A stretch of 64,000 bases of DNA from Mesobacillus sp. AQ2 (GCF_030122805.1 NZ_CP126080.1:1679001-1743000), one strand, 5' to 3'. Counted from the stretch's first letter, positions 8,801 through 18,656 are shown. The notes: generated by a model from the sequence alone, not told the origin. Numbers and translations: made by a program.

Positions 8801-8966
8801 TATAAAAACCTCCTAGTACTTTGTCAAATATTGTAGCAAAAGCTTATGGAAAATAGAAGCGGCAGGCCTTTTCGGAGACCTGGGTAAACGCACATATTTG
8901 TACCACAGGCAGTTGGAACTTCATACAATGGATAAAAAATAGAATTTAATAGAGGAGTGTAAATAA

Positions 8967-9161
8967 ATGAAACAACTTATAAATTCAACGAGAAAGAAAA
9001 ATGGCGAACTGCAGAGAACGGCTGTACTGCGATTGGAAATGGATTATGAATTAGCCACCCTTTTCGATGCAATGACTGACTCAGATAAACCGAAAATGAA
9101 AGAATGCAAACAGAAGCTTGAAAGAATCCGACAGGAACTATTACGTTTAAAGGCTTTGTAA
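8967..9161 (+). CDS. ykzI: Small helical protein YkzI
   Basis: A 64-residue, highly charged and helical protein (KKNGELQRTAVLRLEMDYELATLFDAM) between yktB and yktC, the position of ykzI in B. subtilis. Identity rests mainly on synteny, size and general character. GAGGAGTG precedes the ATG. Function unknown. Confidence 0.75.
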   Translation: MKQLINSTRKKNGELQRTAVLRLEMDYELATLFDAMTDSDKPKMKECKQKLERIRQELLRLKAL

Positions 9162-9236
9162 GCAGGAAACGTAAATTGAAAGAAGAAGTCGGCGAATGCT
9201 TAAACAAACGGAATACTGCGGCAATCAAGACCCATG

Positions 9237-9272
9237 ACGAACTCCTGTAATGCAGATGGAGTTCGTTTCTTA
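9237..9272 (+). terminator. Probable terminator after ykzI
   Basis: ACGAACTCC pairs with GGAGTTCGT across 12 bases, followed by TTCTTAT. Confidence 0.65.
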
Positions 9273-9412
9273 TGTTTCCGAACAACGTTCCGAGTCTTGC
9301 ATGTTATCCACTTGACAAGGGAAATCCTAATACTTGATGGGAATGAAGGAAATCCGATAAGCTAAGGTAGATTCCTCAAATAGTAAAAAATATTGGAACG
9401 GGGGAAAACTGA

Positions 9413-10216
9413 ATGAACTATAACCTGAAAGAAATGGATACATATGCGAAAAAATGGGTGAAAGAGGCCGGAGAGAATATCAGGGCTTCGTTCCCAAACA
9501 CATTGAATGTGACCTCGAAATCCAATCCGAATGATCTTGTTACGGATATAGACCAAGCGACAGAGCAATATTTCATAAAAAAAATCAAAGGGACGTACCC
9601 TGACCATAAAATCATGGGTGAAGAAGGCTATGGGGATGAAGTAACCGGACTATCAGGAGTAGTATGGATTATAGACCCAATTGATGGAACGATGAATTTT
9701 GTCCATCAGCAGCGGAACTTCGCGATCTCCATAGGGATTTATATTGATGGTGAAGGAATGATCGGTCTCATTTATGATGTCGTACATGATGAACTGTACC
9801 ATTGCATAAAGGGCAATGGAGTATATTTAAACGAAAAGTCGATTCCTAAACTTACGGAAGCGAAGGTCAGTGAATCAATCATCGCCCTTAATGCTACCTG
9901 GGTCGCTCCAAATAAGCGGATCGACCATCAATTGCTGATTCCTCTCGTTAAAGATGTAAGAGGAACACGGTCTTATGGTTCAGCGGCAATGGAAATGGTC
10001 TATGTCGCTACCGGCAGGATCGATGCTTATATGACACCAAGGCTGGCACCATGGGATATTGCAGCGGGAATCATCATGATCAAGGAGCTTGGCGGAGAGG
10101 CGACGGATCTCAGGGGAAAAGAATTTGATATGCTGAAGCAGAACTCCTTGTTTGTTTCGAAACCTGGCCTGCATGGTGATATTTTACGAAACTATCTTAA
10201 GGATGGAAAATGGTGA
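9413..10216 (+). CDS. yktC: Inositol-1-monophosphatase family phosphatase (YktC)
   Basis: A 267-residue Mg2+-dependent phosphatase. Metal-binding motifs are visible: GEEGYGDE near 69-76, WIIDPIDGTMNF (Asp88 and Asp91) and APWDIAAG near 215-222. Members hydrolyse inositol phosphates, or in some lineages NADP(H) or fructose-1,6-bisphosphate; the substrate cannot be decided here. GGGGGAAAA lies before the ATG. Its end overlaps the next gene by 7 bases, so the pair is translationally coupled. Confidence 0.9.
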   Translation: MNYNLKEMDTYAKKWVKEAGENIRASFPNTLNVTSKSNPNDLVTDIDQATEQYFIKKIKGTYPDHKIMGEEGYGDEVTGLSGVVWIIDPIDGTMNFVHQQRNFAISIGIYIDGEGMIGLIYDVVHDELYHCIKGNGVYLNEKSIPKLTEAKVSESIIALNATWVAPNKRIDHQLLIPLVKDVRGTRSYGSAAMEMVYVATGRIDAYMTPRLAPWDIAAGIIMIKELGGEATDLRGKEFDMLKQNSLFVSKPGLHGDILRNYLKDGKW

Positions 10217-10671
10217 ACCTCGCCTGGCGTCCATTTTTAAGTTCAGATTCAGGCTTTTTACAGGAACTTGCGGAATCGAGCCGGAAATGGATGGAAAATG
10301 AATTGAAAGATCTGGATCTGCCTGGCTACCTGAAGCAATATGAGAGGCTGTCTGGTGAATGGAGAGTCTGGGAAAAAGGGGGCATACCTGTTTCTGTTAC
10401 CTACCATCTGGAATATGCTCCTTCCAATCAAAAGCCATGGCTGGGTACGATCCTGGTAAAAGCAGATGAACGGCGGAGAGGAATTGCTTCGTCCATCATG
10501 GACAGGCTTTCAGCTGAATTTAAGGCAAGCGGGCACAAGGCTCTGTTTGCCGCTGTTCCAATTGATGAATATGAATGGTCCAACTTTTTGACGGATTGCG
10601 GTTTTGAACAATTCAAAACAGAAGAAAATGAGGGCGAGACCTTTTTGATCATGGTCCGCCCTCTTGGATGA
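10210..10671 (+). CDS. GNAT-family N-acetyltransferase
   Basis: A 153-residue protein with a GNAT core: a strand in KPWLGTILVKADERRRGIASSIMDRL, where RRRGIAS is the acetyl-CoA pyrophosphate loop, and a final ALFAAVPIDEYEWSNFLTDCGFEQF strand/helix. Substrate unknown. It starts inside yktC (ATGGTGA overlap) and the pair ends in a strong terminator. Confidence 0.8.
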   Translation: MVNLAWRPFLSSDSGFLQELAESSRKWMENELKDLDLPGYLKQYERLSGEWRVWEKGGIPVSVTYHLEYAPSNQKPWLGTILVKADERRRGIASSIMDRLSAEFKASGHKALFAAVPIDEYEWSNFLTDCGFEQFKTEENEGETFLIMVRPLG

Positions 10672-10702
10672 CCGGCTGGAAATTCCAGCCGGTTTTATTT
10701 TT
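10671..10702. terminator. Terminator after the yktC operon
   Basis: ACCGGCTGGAA pairs perfectly with TTCCAGCCGGT around one central base (the effective loop is a few bases), followed by TTTATTTTT. Confidence 0.9.
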
Positions 10703-10706
10703 CAAA

Positions 10707-10892
10707 TTAAAGCTCTCCTGCTTCTCTCATCTTCTTTTTTTTCTTAAAACCGAATCCCATAACAAACACAAGGGCGATGATACATGCGATAGCGCCGGCA
10801 GCACTTCGTTCACCGATGGCGATACCGATGCCGATCATGCATGAAGCGGCTGCAAATGCGAAAAATAATAATGGCCATTTTATCTGCTTCAA
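10707..10892 (-). CDS. ylaF: Small membrane protein YlaF
   Basis: A 61-residue protein with two hydrophobic segments (WPLLFFAFAAASCMIGIGIAI and AGAIACIIALVFVMGFGF) and a basic KKKKK stretch. Position immediately upstream of and divergent from typA matches ylaF of B. subtilis. TTG at 10892 is preferred because GGGAGGAAT precedes it; an upstream in-frame ATG at 10907 would place the ribosome site inside the gene. Function unknown. Confidence 0.78.
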   Translation of the reverse strand: MKQIKWPLLFFAFAAASCMIGIGIAIGERSAAGAIACIIALVFVMGFGFKKKKKMREAGEL

Positions 10893-10977
10893 GTTGATTC
10901 CTCCCATTCGACATTTGGTGAAAATAATAATATATTTAATTGTACATTAAAATGCTTTTAGGTTTCTACTCTAATTG

Positions 10978-10986
10978 TGTTATAAT
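10978..10986 (+). promoter_or_regulatory. Extended -10 promoter of typA
   Basis: TGTTATAAT is a consensus extended -10 with no good -35, 51 bases before the typA ribosome site. Confidence 0.6.
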
Positions 10987-11045
10987 ATGTAAGTTGTGTA
11001 AAAAGCCAAAAGATAAATTACGATATTAAAGGCAGGGTGACTTTT

Positions 11046-12881
11046 TTGAAATTAAGAGAAGATATTAGAAATATAGCGATCATTGCCCACGTTGACCACG
11101 GTAAAACGACTTTGGTTGACCAGCTTCTGAAGCAATCAGGCACATTCCGTATCAATGAACATGTGGAAGAGCGCGCAATGGATTCAAACGATTTGGAAAG
11201 AGAACGAGGAATTACAATCCTCGCGAAAAATACAGCTATTTCTTATAAAGATACACGAATTAATATTCTTGATACTCCAGGCCATGCTGACTTTGGCGGC
11301 GAGGTTGAGCGTATCATGAAAATGGTTGACGGCGTATTGCTGGTTGTAGATGCTTATGAAGGCTGCATGCCGCAAACACGCTTTGTTTTAAAGAAGGCTC
11401 TTGAACAGCATTTAACACCAATCGTTGTGGTTAATAAGATTGACCGCGACTTTGCTCGCCCTTCTGAGGTTGTTGATGAAGTCCTTGACTTATTCATCGA
11501 ACTTGGTGCAGATGAAGATCAGCTTGAGTTCCCTGTTGTATACGCATCTGGTATCAACGGAACTGCAAGCTTGGATCCAGAAAAACAGGATGAAAACATG
11601 CAGGTATTGTACGAGTCAATCATTGACCATATTCCTGCACCAATTGATAACCGTGAAGAGCCTCTTCAATTCCAGGTTGCTCTTCTTGACTATAATGATT
11701 ATGTTGGCAGAATCGGTATCGGCCGTGTATTCCGTGGAACAATGAAGGTTGGCCAGCAGGTAGCATTAATGAAGCTTGACGGTTCAGTAAAACAATTCAG
11801 GGTAACAAAGATCTTTGGATTCTTCGGACTGAAGCGCCAGGAAATACAGGAAGCATATGCGGGTGACCTAATTGCTTTATCTGGTATGGAAGACATCAAT
11901 GTCGGTGAAACTGTATGTCCATTCGATAACCAGGATCCGCTGCCGGTTTTACGTATTGATGAGCCGACACTTCAAATGACATTCCTGGTCAACAACAGCC
12001 CATTCGCAGGCCGTGAGGGTAAATACCTGACTGCGAGGAAAATCGAAGAAAGACTTCGTGCACAGCTTCAAACTGACGTAAGTCTAAGAGTAGACAATAC
12101 TGATTCACCAGATGCCTGGATCGTTTCAGGCCGTGGGGAACTCCACTTGTCTATTTTGATCGAAAACATGCGCCGCGAAGGCTATGAGCTTCAAGTTTCT
12201 AAACCTGAAGTTATTGTAAGGGAAATTGATGGAGTAAGATGTGAACCGGTTGAACGCGTTCAAATCGATGTTCCTGAAGAACATACTGGTTCAATCATGG
12301 AATCTATCGGTGCTCGTAAAGGTGAAATGCTCGATATGATTAACAACGGAAGCGGCCAGGTTCGATTGATCTTCAACGTACCAGCACGCGGACTTATCGG
12401 ATACACAACAGAATTTTTAACATTGACTCGCGGGTATGGTATCATTAACCATACATTCGACAGCTATCAGCCAATGCTTCAAGGCCAGGTAGGCGGACGC
12501 CGCCAGGGCGTTCTGGTTTCAATGGAATCCGGAAAGTCATCAACTTATGGTATCATGCAGGTAGAAGACCGAGGAACGATCTTCGTTGAGCCAGGTACTG
12601 AAATTTATGAAGGCATGATTGTCGGCGAGCACACTCGTGAAAATGATATCACTGTAAATATCACGAAGGTAAAGGCAGCAACGAATATTCGTTCTGCAAA
12701 TAAGGACCAGACTTCTGTCATCAAGAAACCAAGAATCATGACTCTTGAAGAATCATTAGAATACTTGAACGATGATGAGTATTGCGAAGTAACACCAGAA
12801 TCGATCAGACTCCGCAAGAAGATTCTTGATAAGAACGAGCGTGAAAGACAGGCTAAAAAGAAGAAATTTGCTGAGGCTTAA
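11046..12881 (+). CDS. typA: Ribosome-associated GTPase TypA/BipA
   Basis: A 611-residue translational GTPase of the EF-G/LepA superfamily that acts on the ribosome under stress and in 50S assembly. G1 is AHVDHGKTT (14-22), G3 is [10 protein letters not shown] and G4 is NKID. EF-G-like beta-barrel and C-terminal domains follow, including the [10 protein letters not shown] segment. Start TTG at 11046 gives [18 protein letters not shown], as in B. subtilis; a GTG at 11037 overlaps the ribosome site. It heads a run with ylaH and a small gene. Confidence 0.96.
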   Translation: MKLREDIRNIAIIAHVDHGKTTLVDQLLKQSGTFRINEHVEERAMDSNDLERERGITILAKNTAISYKDTRINILDTPGHADFGGEVERIMKMVDGVLLVVDAYEGCMPQTRFVLKKALEQHLTPIVVVNKIDRDFARPSEVVDEVLDLFIELGADEDQLEFPVVYASGINGTASLDPEKQDENMQVLYESIIDHIPAPIDNREEPLQFQVALLDYNDYVGRIGIGRVFRGTMKVGQQVALMKLDGSVKQFRVTKIFGFFGLKRQEIQEAYAGDLIALSGMEDINVGETVCPFDNQDPLPVLRIDEPTLQMTFLVNNSPFAGREGKYLTARKIEERLRAQLQTDVSLRVDNTDSPDAWIVSGRGELHLSILIENMRREGYELQVSKPEVIVREIDGVRCEPVERVQIDVPEEHTGSIMESIGARKGEMLDMINNGSGQVRLIFNVPARGLIGYTTEFLTLTRGYGIINHTFDSYQPMLQGQVGGRRQGVLVSMESGKSSTYGIMQVEDRGTIFVEPGTEIYEGMIVGEHTRENDITVNITKVKAATNIRSANKDQTSVIKKPRIMTLEESLEYLNDDEYCEVTPESIRLRKKILDKNERERQAKKKKFAEA

Positions 12882-12900
12882 TTAAGTAGGGGGAAGAAGT

Positions 12901-13215
12901 ATGGATGTAAGCCAGAGATTATCATTTTTTGCAGCATTATTCAGGGTAGATGAGAATCCGACGGTTGGTATGTGGATGCTGTATCTCACAATTGCCGCTT
13001 TGAGCATCCTGGTCTACAAACTAGGATTTGCACAGAAGCTGCCAGTGCTGAAGAGTATCATCATCTATGTATTTCTATTACTGGGCTCTACAGTCCTGAC
13101 CTTCCTTGCTATTTTCCTTCCCATCGCGGAAGGGCTTGTGGTCGCTGCACTCATCCTGATCATTTACAAGCTCAGGCTGCGCCAGCATAAAAAAGCAGAA
13201 GCAAATGTCAAATAG
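12901..13215 (+). CDS. ylaH: YlaH-like membrane protein
   Basis: A 104-residue protein with three hydrophobic segments (about 21-38, 48-67 and 70-88) and a basic tail, directly after typA as ylaH is in B. subtilis. Function unknown. AGGGGGAAG lies just upstream, and the 19-base gap to typA suggests co-transcription. Confidence 0.85.
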   Translation: MDVSQRLSFFAALFRVDENPTVGMWMLYLTIAALSILVYKLGFAQKLPVLKSIIIYVFLLLGSTVLTFLAIFLPIAEGLVVAALILIIYKLRLRQHKKAEANVK

Positions 13216-13226
13216 GAGTTGGGGAA

Positions 13227-13520
13227 ATGAAGTCACTCCAGGATGCAATTTATAATTGGCTGACCATTAAAATCGTCAGCGACGCCCGGCCAGAAGATAC
13301 AGCAGCAGCAGATACAACTCAATTGTTCGAGCAAATTCTTGCAGATGAACATAAAGTTGAATCAAAAGAACTAAAACGGGACGCATTGATGTATTATGTC
13401 ACGGTCGTGCAGGAAGGTAACTCAAAAGAATACCGATTCCCGCGAGACCTGATAGAAGTCATGCTAGACCAAATCAGGCAGGAACCAGACAAATACGTGA
13501 ACTATCCAGAAGAAGACTAA
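13227..13520 (+). CDS. Conserved small acidic protein of unknown function
   Basis: A 97-residue soluble protein starting MKSLQDAIYNWLTIKIVSDARPEDTAA. It contains YRFPRDLIEVMLDQIRQEPDKYVNYPEED, and is acidic and mostly helical. It lies 11 bases after ylaH and is probably the last gene of the typA run. AGGAG precedes the ATG. No family recognised. Its terminator is followed at once by a large tandem array. Confidence 0.75.
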   Translation: MKSLQDAIYNWLTIKIVSDARPEDTAAADTTQLFEQILADEHKVESKELKRDALMYYVTVVQEGNSKEYRFPRDLIEVMLDQIRQEPDKYVNYPEED

Positions 13521-13550
13521 AAAATCCGCCCAGCGATGGGCGGATTTTTT
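13521..13550 (+). terminator. Terminator of the typA run
   Basis: AAAATCCGCCCA pairs perfectly with TGGGCGGATTTT across GCGA. Confidence 0.95.
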
Positions 13551-13589
13551 ATATTAGGAATTGGCATTTCTAAGTGGGAATTGGATTCA

Positions 13590-14405
13590 GACAGGTTCGA
13601 CGTGAAAGCAACCGAAGGCTGTCAAAAAAAAGCCCTGGATTCAGACAGGTTTATGGTATGAGGCGGAAAAGTTGTCAAAAAACCCTCTTGATTTTGACAG
13701 GTTTGAGGGGTGAGGCGGAAAAGTTGTCAAGAAACCCTCGTGATTTTGACAGGTTCAAGGGCCGAGGCGGGAAAGCTGTCAAAAAACCCTCGTGATTTTG
13801 ACAGGTTCGAGGGGTGAGGCGGAAAAGCTGTCAAGAAACCCTCTTGATTTTGACAGGTTTGAGGGGTGAGGCGGGAAAGTTGTCAAGAAACCCTCTTGAT
13901 TTTGACAGGTTTGAGGGGTGAGGCGGAAAAGTTGTCAAGAAACCCTCGTGATTTTGACAGGTTCGAGGGCCGAGGCGGAAAAGCTGTCAAAAAACCCTCG
14001 TGATTTTGACAGGTTCAAGGGACGAGGCGGAAAAGTTGTCAAAAAAACCTCGTGATTTTGACAGGTTCGAGGGGTGAGGCGGAAAAGTTGTCAAGAAACC
14101 CTCGTGATTTTGACAGGTTCAAGGGACGAGGCGGGAAAGCTGTCAAAAAACCCTCTTGATTTTGACAGGTTCGAGGGGTGAGGCGGAAAAGCTGTCAAGA
14201 AACCCTCTTGATTTTGACCGGTTTGAGCCATGAAGCATAAAAGCTGTCAAAAAACTCTCTTGATTTTGACAGGTACGAGCCATGAAGCCTGAAAGTTGTC
14301 AAAAAAAGCTTTTAATTTTGACAGGTTCGAGCAATGAGGCCTAAAACCTGTCAAAATACCGTCTGAATTAAGACAGGTTAAGTCACAAGCTAAAAAAGCT
14401 GTCAG
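13590..14405 (+). repeat. Tandem array A: 16 units of 52 bp with internal dyads
   Basis: GACAGG (GACCGG in one unit) recurs at 13590, 13644, 13696, 13748, 13800, 13852, 13904, 13956, 14008, 14060, 14112, 14164, 14216, 14268, 14320 and 14372. The first step is 54 bp and the rest exactly 52. Each unit has TTTTGACAGG, then about 19 bases, then AAAAG(T/C)TGTCAA, so arms can pair within a unit or between neighbours. Central units are over 90% alike and the last four decay. Small ORFs across it have no ribosome site. It fills the gap between the typA run and convergent ylaI. Confidence 0.95.
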
Positions 14406-14457
14406 TACCAGACCAAAACTTAATCTTTGAAGGCACCATTTAAATATCAATCACTAA

Positions 14458-14658
14458 TCACCAGTCATCTTTCTCAACACGGCTGCGATAAAGTTTGAAA
14501 TTCCCGGTCGCAATCCGGTTGTTTGTTTTTTCGGCAATCCGCTCATTGCATGCTTCACACATATATGTATGGATCGGGCGGTTTCGGAGCCTTTTCGCCT
14601 GAAGGGTATCGCTGTTTATATTTTCGATTTTGTCGCATAATACACATTTGACTCTCAT
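14458..14658 (-). CDS. ylaI: YlaI-like zinc-ribbon protein (DUF2197)
   Basis: A 66-residue protein, MRVKCVLCDKIENINSD, with Cys pairs CVLC and CEAC separated by RNRPIHTYM. This is the pattern of YlaI/DUF2197 and suggests one zinc site. ATG at 14658 follows AGAGGTG by 6 bases; the upstream in-frame ATG at 14676 has no such site. Function unknown. Convergent with the typA run across array A. Confidence 0.88.
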   Translation of the reverse strand: MRVKCVLCDKIENINSDTLQAKRLRNRPIHTYMCEACNERIAEKTNNRIATGNFKLYRSRVEKDDW

Positions 14659-14814
14659 ACTTGCACCTCTTATCAATAATTAGCTTACATAGACAATTTG
14701 AGTTTGGATTATATTATAGTATATCATTGTTTAAAGCCGGAAAAAGGGGAATCGTTTGATTTGCCCCAAAATAACGGTTCGTAGTACTATTATGATAGTT
14801 TAAGGAGGGTGAAT

Positions 14815-15270
14815 ATGGCAAATCAAGTGGAACCAAAGCTAATTAAACCATTGGTTGATGAACTTCAAAAAGAGCGTTTTGTCACCTTGGCGACAGTGGA
14901 TCATGAGACCGGCGGACCAAATGTCAGCGCAATATCATGGGTGCTTGCTAAAGACGAAGAGATCATTTATTTCGCGGTAGATAACCGCTCTCGAATCATC
15001 GAGAACATTAAAAGCAATGACAAGGCAGTCATCAATCTGATTGCTAATGAATCTACATATTCAATCAGCGGAACGGCAAGTGTCAAGCAGGAAAAGCTTG
15101 AAGGGGTACCGTTAAAGCTGGCGTTAGTTGAAATCAGAATCAGCGAAGTCCGGGACGTCATGTTTTATGGTTCGAAAATTGTTGCAGAACCTCAATATGA
15201 CAAGACATATGATAAGGACGCCGCAGCGCGTCTCGATAAGCAAGTAATGGATGCCATGAGAAAAGCTTAG
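14815..15270 (+). CDS. Pyridoxamine 5'-phosphate oxidase-like flavin-binding protein
   Basis: A 151-residue split-barrel protein with the family's start, ERFVTLATVDHETGGPNVSAISWVLAKDE, and VDNRSRIIENIKSNDKAVINLI, the usual phosphate-binding section. Members bind FMN or F420 and include general stress protein 26-like oxidoreductases; true PdxH activity is unlikely at this length. ATG at 14815 is 4 bases after AAGGAGGGTG, which decides against GTG at 14809. It stands between ylaI (divergent) and ylaJ (convergent). Confidence 0.82.
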   Translation: MANQVEPKLIKPLVDELQKERFVTLATVDHETGGPNVSAISWVLAKDEEIIYFAVDNRSRIIENIKSNDKAVINLIANESTYSISGTASVKQEKLEGVPLKLALVEIRISEVRDVMFYGSKIVAEPQYDKTYDKDAAARLDKQVMDAMRKA

Positions 15271-15291
15271 TCAATTGACTAAGCTTTTTTT
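15261..15291. terminator. Bidirectional terminator overlapping a stop codon
   Basis: A perfect palindrome, AAAAGCTTAGTC and its complement around AATT, followed by T. It includes the stop codon of the flavin-binding protein gene and faces ylaJ. Confidence 0.9.
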
Positions 15292-15296
15292 GCGCC

Positions 15297-15884
15297 CTAT
15301 TTATGATAGTTCGACTGTTGCTCCTGATCTTTCTCCAGCTGTCTTTTCTCACCCTGATTTAGATTCTTTTTTGGATCCTCCGTCGGACTCTCCGTTTGCG
15401 GTTCGATCATGTCTGCCGGAACCTCGGGCATGACCCTTCCTGTTATATCCGCCAGCTCATTCAGGATTCCTACGATAGGCTGTCCATTTTGGATATCCTT
15501 TCCGATTTCCTTTAACCTTGCAGTAATATCCGGATCTGCCACGACTACGGCATTGGCACCATGCGGATCTTTTTTTAGAGCCTCGGCGACTGTATATTTA
15601 ACTGTATCTACTTCGGATCGCTCCATGTTATCGTTTACGTCGATTCCGACAATAGCATAACGGCCAATCACTACCGCTGCAGCATCATCAACATTCGGAA
15701 TATGTGTTGTCAAATTCACCAGATGACGGGAAATTTTCTGTCCGGATTGGCGGTCGACCCCTTGAATCGTACTATTCTGCACCTTGACCTTATGGTTTTT
15801 GTCATTATCATTTGCGCTGTTTTGTCCAGTACATGCAGTCAATAGAAAAATAAACGAGATAGCAGCAACCAATCTTATCATCAT
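15297..15884 (-). CDS. ylaJ: YhcN/YlaJ family sporulation lipoprotein
   Basis: A 195-residue lipoprotein with signal peptide MMIRLVAAISFIFLLTAC (Cys18 lipidated). The mature domain has DDAAAVVIGRYAIVGIDVND and VKYTVAEALKKDPHGANAVVVADPDI, typical of the YhcN/YlaJ family found in spore membranes, then a Pro/Glu/Gln-rich tail. Family members affect spore germination. GGAGGG lies before the ATG. Position between ylaI and ylaK matches B. subtilis. Confidence 0.88.
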   Translation of the reverse strand: MMIRLVAAISFIFLLTACTGQNSANDNDKNHKVKVQNSTIQGVDRQSGQKISRHLVNLTTHIPNVDDAAAVVIGRYAIVGIDVNDNMERSEVDTVKYTVAEALKKDPHGANAVVVADPDITARLKEIGKDIQNGQPIVGILNELADITGRVMPEVPADMIEPQTESPTEDPKKNLNQGEKRQLEKDQEQQSNYHK

Positions 15885-16066
15885 TAAATCCCTCCGGATA
15901 TTTATTCTATAAAAACCATCAATCGTTATATAAAAAAAGAAATGCTCAAAGGTTATTGTGCAAAATATCTTCTATCTTTATTCAGAAAGTCATATATTTT
16001 ACCAAAGTCCCGGCCAAGGCTGCCAAGTTGGCCAGAGCCGAGATCAAGAAGGCGGGAGGCATCAAT

Positions 16067-17407
16067 TTGAGTAAAATATATGTACTGGATACAAACGTCT
16101 TATTACAGGATCCGCACGCAATCTTTTCCTTTCAAGACAATGAAGTTGTCATACCTGCTGTAGTTCTGGAGGAAGTGGATTCAAAGAAAAGGTATATGGA
16201 TGAAATTGGGCGTAATGCACGCCAGGTTTCAAGGCTTATAGACGGAATGAGGGAAACAGGGAAACTGCATGAGAAAATCAATCTGGAAGGCGGGGGGACA
16301 CTCAGGATTGAGTTAAACCATCGTTCATTCCATCAGCTTCAGGAAATCTTCGTTGAAAAAACTAATGACAACCGCATTCTGGCAGTGGCAAAAAACCTCA
16401 GTCTTGAAGAAGAAACAAAGGAAGACGGGCGCCCGGTAATCCTGGTCAGTAAAGACGCATTGGTCCGCGTAAAAGCAGATGCGATAGGACTGATCGCTGA
16501 GGACTTCCTAAGCGATAGGGTTGTGGAAATGAATCATCTTTATTCCGGCTATGCTGAAATATATCTTGAAATTGAGGTGCTTAACCGTTTTTATGAAAAA
16601 GGGGAACTGGATTTCTCTGAATTAAAGGGACAAAACTTTTTTTATCCCAATCAATTTGTAATCATGAAGGACATTCTTGGCAGTTCGGCATCGGCCATCG
16701 CAATGGTCGATACAAAGAAGAAAAAAGTAAAAAAACTTGTATTCGAGCATGAGGGGAAACATACCTGGGGAATCCGGCCGAGAAATGTTCAGCAAATCAT
16801 GGCCATGGAATTGCTTTTACGGCAAGACATGCCTTTAATCACACTGATCGGCCGTGCGGGAACGGGTAAAACATTGCTTGCTTTAGCAACCGGTTTACTC
16901 CAGACGGAAGATTTGAATATATTTAAGAAGCTGCTTGTCGCACGGCCAATTGTACCTGTCGGAAAGGATCTCGGCTTTTTGCCGGGCGAAAAACAGGAAA
17001 AGCTCAGGCCGTGGATGCAGCCAATCTATGATAACCTCGAGTTTCTGTTCAATACGAAAAAACCGGGAGAGCTTGATGCCATCCTGGCGGGAATGGGCTC
17101 AATCGAGGTCGAAGCATTGACGTATATTAGGGGAAGAAGTATCCCGGATCAATTCATCATCATTGATGAAGCCCAGAACTTGACCAAACATGAGGTGAAA
17201 ACAATCCTCACAAGGGTAGGGGAAAGGAGCAAAATCGTCCTGATGGGCGACCCTGATCAAATCGACCATCCGTATCTGGATGCTTATAATAACGGATTGA
17301 CTTATGTTGTAGAGAAATTCAAGGATCAGCAGATTTCCGGGCATGTACAGCTCGTGAAAGGAGAAAGATCACCACTCGCCCAGCTGGCTGCAGACATCTT
17401 AAAGTAA
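16067..17407 (+). CDS. ylaK: PIN–PhoH fusion ATPase YlaK
   Basis: A 446-residue protein joining an N-terminal PIN nuclease-like domain (IYVLDTNVLLQDP at 4-16, EEVDSKKRYMDEIGRNAR) to a C-terminal PhoH-type P-loop ATPase. Walker A is GRAGTGKTLL and Walker B is FIIIDEAQN. PhoH2-type proteins are reported to unwind and cut RNA; activity here is inferred. TTG at 16067 follows GGGAGG by 6-7 bases and gives MSKIYVLDTNV as in B. subtilis YlaK; the frame is open 37 codons further but with no conserved sequence. Confidence 0.92.
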   Translation: MSKIYVLDTNVLLQDPHAIFSFQDNEVVIPAVVLEEVDSKKRYMDEIGRNARQVSRLIDGMRETGKLHEKINLEGGGTLRIELNHRSFHQLQEIFVEKTNDNRILAVAKNLSLEEETKEDGRPVILVSKDALVRVKADAIGLIAEDFLSDRVVEMNHLYSGYAEIYLEIEVLNRFYEKGELDFSELKGQNFFYPNQFVIMKDILGSSASAIAMVDTKKKKVKKLVFEHEGKHTWGIRPRNVQQIMAMELLLRQDMPLITLIGRAGTGKTLLALATGLLQTEDLNIFKKLLVARPIVPVGKDLGFLPGEKQEKLRPWMQPIYDNLEFLFNTKKPGELDAILAGMGSIEVEALTYIRGRSIPDQFIIIDEAQNLTKHEVKTILTRVGERSKIVLMGDPDQIDHPYLDAYNNGLTYVVEKFKDQQISGHVQLVKGERSPLAQLAADILK

Positions 17408-17497
17408 AGGCATTTGTAAAATCCTGCAGCGAAAGTCAGCATTACAGCAAAAATATAACGGGCACCCTGCTGGATGCCCGTTCGTGTATCTTACATA

Positions 17498-17998
17498 TCA
17501 TTCGACAGTAAATCCGGTTACATTTTTGATTGGCTGTTCCTTATTGGGGCCATCCTTGTAGTATACATGCAATGGTCCGTCTTCCCTTAATGGCTTTCCG
17601 TCCTTTGAAAAACCGAGTATGATTTCTGCTGCCTGTTCAAGAGGAATTACTGCTTGGTTGTTTTCACCGTATTCAATGACAATTTTTTTTGCATCTTGCT
17701 CGGGTTCAGCATTATCAAGAAATGGTTTAAAAGGAATTCCGAATGTACCTGTAAGGACTTTTTCTTTCTCGAATTTCACTTCAGTCTTGAGTGTCGGCGG
17801 ATAAACAGCACCTTCCATGATTTCGCGGTCCCAATGCTTGGATACCGACTTTGTATATTCTTCAAGATGATCTTCGCTTTCCTTCTCATCATTGAAATAT
17901 GTATTCAAATCCACTTTTCTGTCATCAAAAATCCATACGCCAGAGTCCAAGGTGATTTTATATTTAACTTTTCCTTTAATTGGGATGATAGTTTCCAT
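17498..17998 (-). CDS. ylaL: YlaL-like protein of unknown function
   Basis: A 166-residue soluble acidic protein (METIIPIKGKVKYKITLDSGVWIFDDRKVDL...). Strand-rich, no signal peptide, no recognised catalytic motif. The name rests on position between ylaK and ylaN. GCGGGAG precedes the ATG. The usual neighbour ylaM (glutaminase) is missing here. Confidence 0.7.
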   Translation of the reverse strand: METIIPIKGKVKYKITLDSGVWIFDDRKVDLNTYFNDEKESEDHLEEYTKSVSKHWDREIMEGAVYPPTLKTEVKFEKEKVLTGTFGIPFKPFLDNAEPEQDAKKIVIEYGENNQAVIPLEQAAEIILGFSKDGKPLREDGPLHVYYKDGPNKEQPIKNVTGFTVE

Positions 17999-18185
17999 AA
18001 TTTCTCCCGCCTTTGTTTTATATGTTATTTAATAAGTATAGCGATATTTGGAAGTAATGTCATTCAAGCTATCCCAATTGCAATAACCAATTAATTCTGC
18101 ATCCTTAATATTCTTGCATTTTTGTCCGCATAAGGGTAAAATTTATAGAAGGATTGGGTAATCGCTCGGAAACGGGGGGATCAAG

Positions 18186-18467
18186 TTGGCGTCTGATATG
18201 ATTATTAACCATCAGGAAAAAGCCCATGCCTTGTTAAAGGCTGACGCTGATAAAATTTTAAGGCTGATCAAAGTGCAAATGGATAACCTGACAATGCCTC
18301 AATGCCCTCTTTATGAAGAGGTTTTAGATACGCAAATGTTTGGATTATCAAGAGAGATAGACTTTGCAGTGAGGCTCGGCTTAATCGAAGAATCAGATGG
18401 GAAAGTAATTCTTGACCAATTGGAAAGGGAACTTTCCATTTTGCATGAAGCTTCGTTAAAAAAATAA
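18186..18467 (+). CDS. ylaN: YlaN, conserved iron-homeostasis-linked protein
   Basis: A 93-residue helical protein, nearly identical in its centre ([35 protein letters not shown], written as one motif of the family) to B. subtilis YlaN. YlaN has been linked to iron supply and to Fur in Bacillus and Staphylococcus; that is literature knowledge and not visible here. TTG start follows a GGGGGGAT ribosome site. It is monocistronic with its own terminator, directly upstream of ftsW. Confidence 0.93.
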   Translation: MASDMIINHQEKAHALLKADADKILRLIKVQMDNLTMPQCPLYEEVLDTQMFGLSREIDFAVRLGLIEESDGKVILDQLERELSILHEASLKK

Positions 18468-18470
18468 CCC

Positions 18471-18511
18471 TAAAAACTCAAACAATCCTAGGATGGATGT
18501 TTGGGTTTTTT
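18471..18511 (+). terminator. Terminator after ylaN
   Basis: AAAACTCAAACA-type arm pairs with TGTTTGGGTTTT across ATCCTAGGATGGA, followed by T7. Confidence 0.8.
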
Positions 18512-18656
18512 TGTGTAACCCACATCAAGTTATTTCATTTGAACATAACAGTGATATGACTTTATTACATTTCTTTATAACTTTTCCTAAACAAAGGCAG
18601 GATATTGCAACTTATAGTAGAATAGATTAAACAACTTAGAAGATGGGGAAGAGACA

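Noticed and set aside
13574..13795. Open reading frame across array A
   Set aside because: Openness follows from repeat composition; there is no ribosome site, and translation simply repeats the DNA unit out of phase.
13590..14405. CRISPR array
   Set aside because: The 52-bp units are contiguous and the segments between conserved arms are themselves repeated among units, so there are no unique spacers; no cas genes are present. The same applies to arrays B and C.
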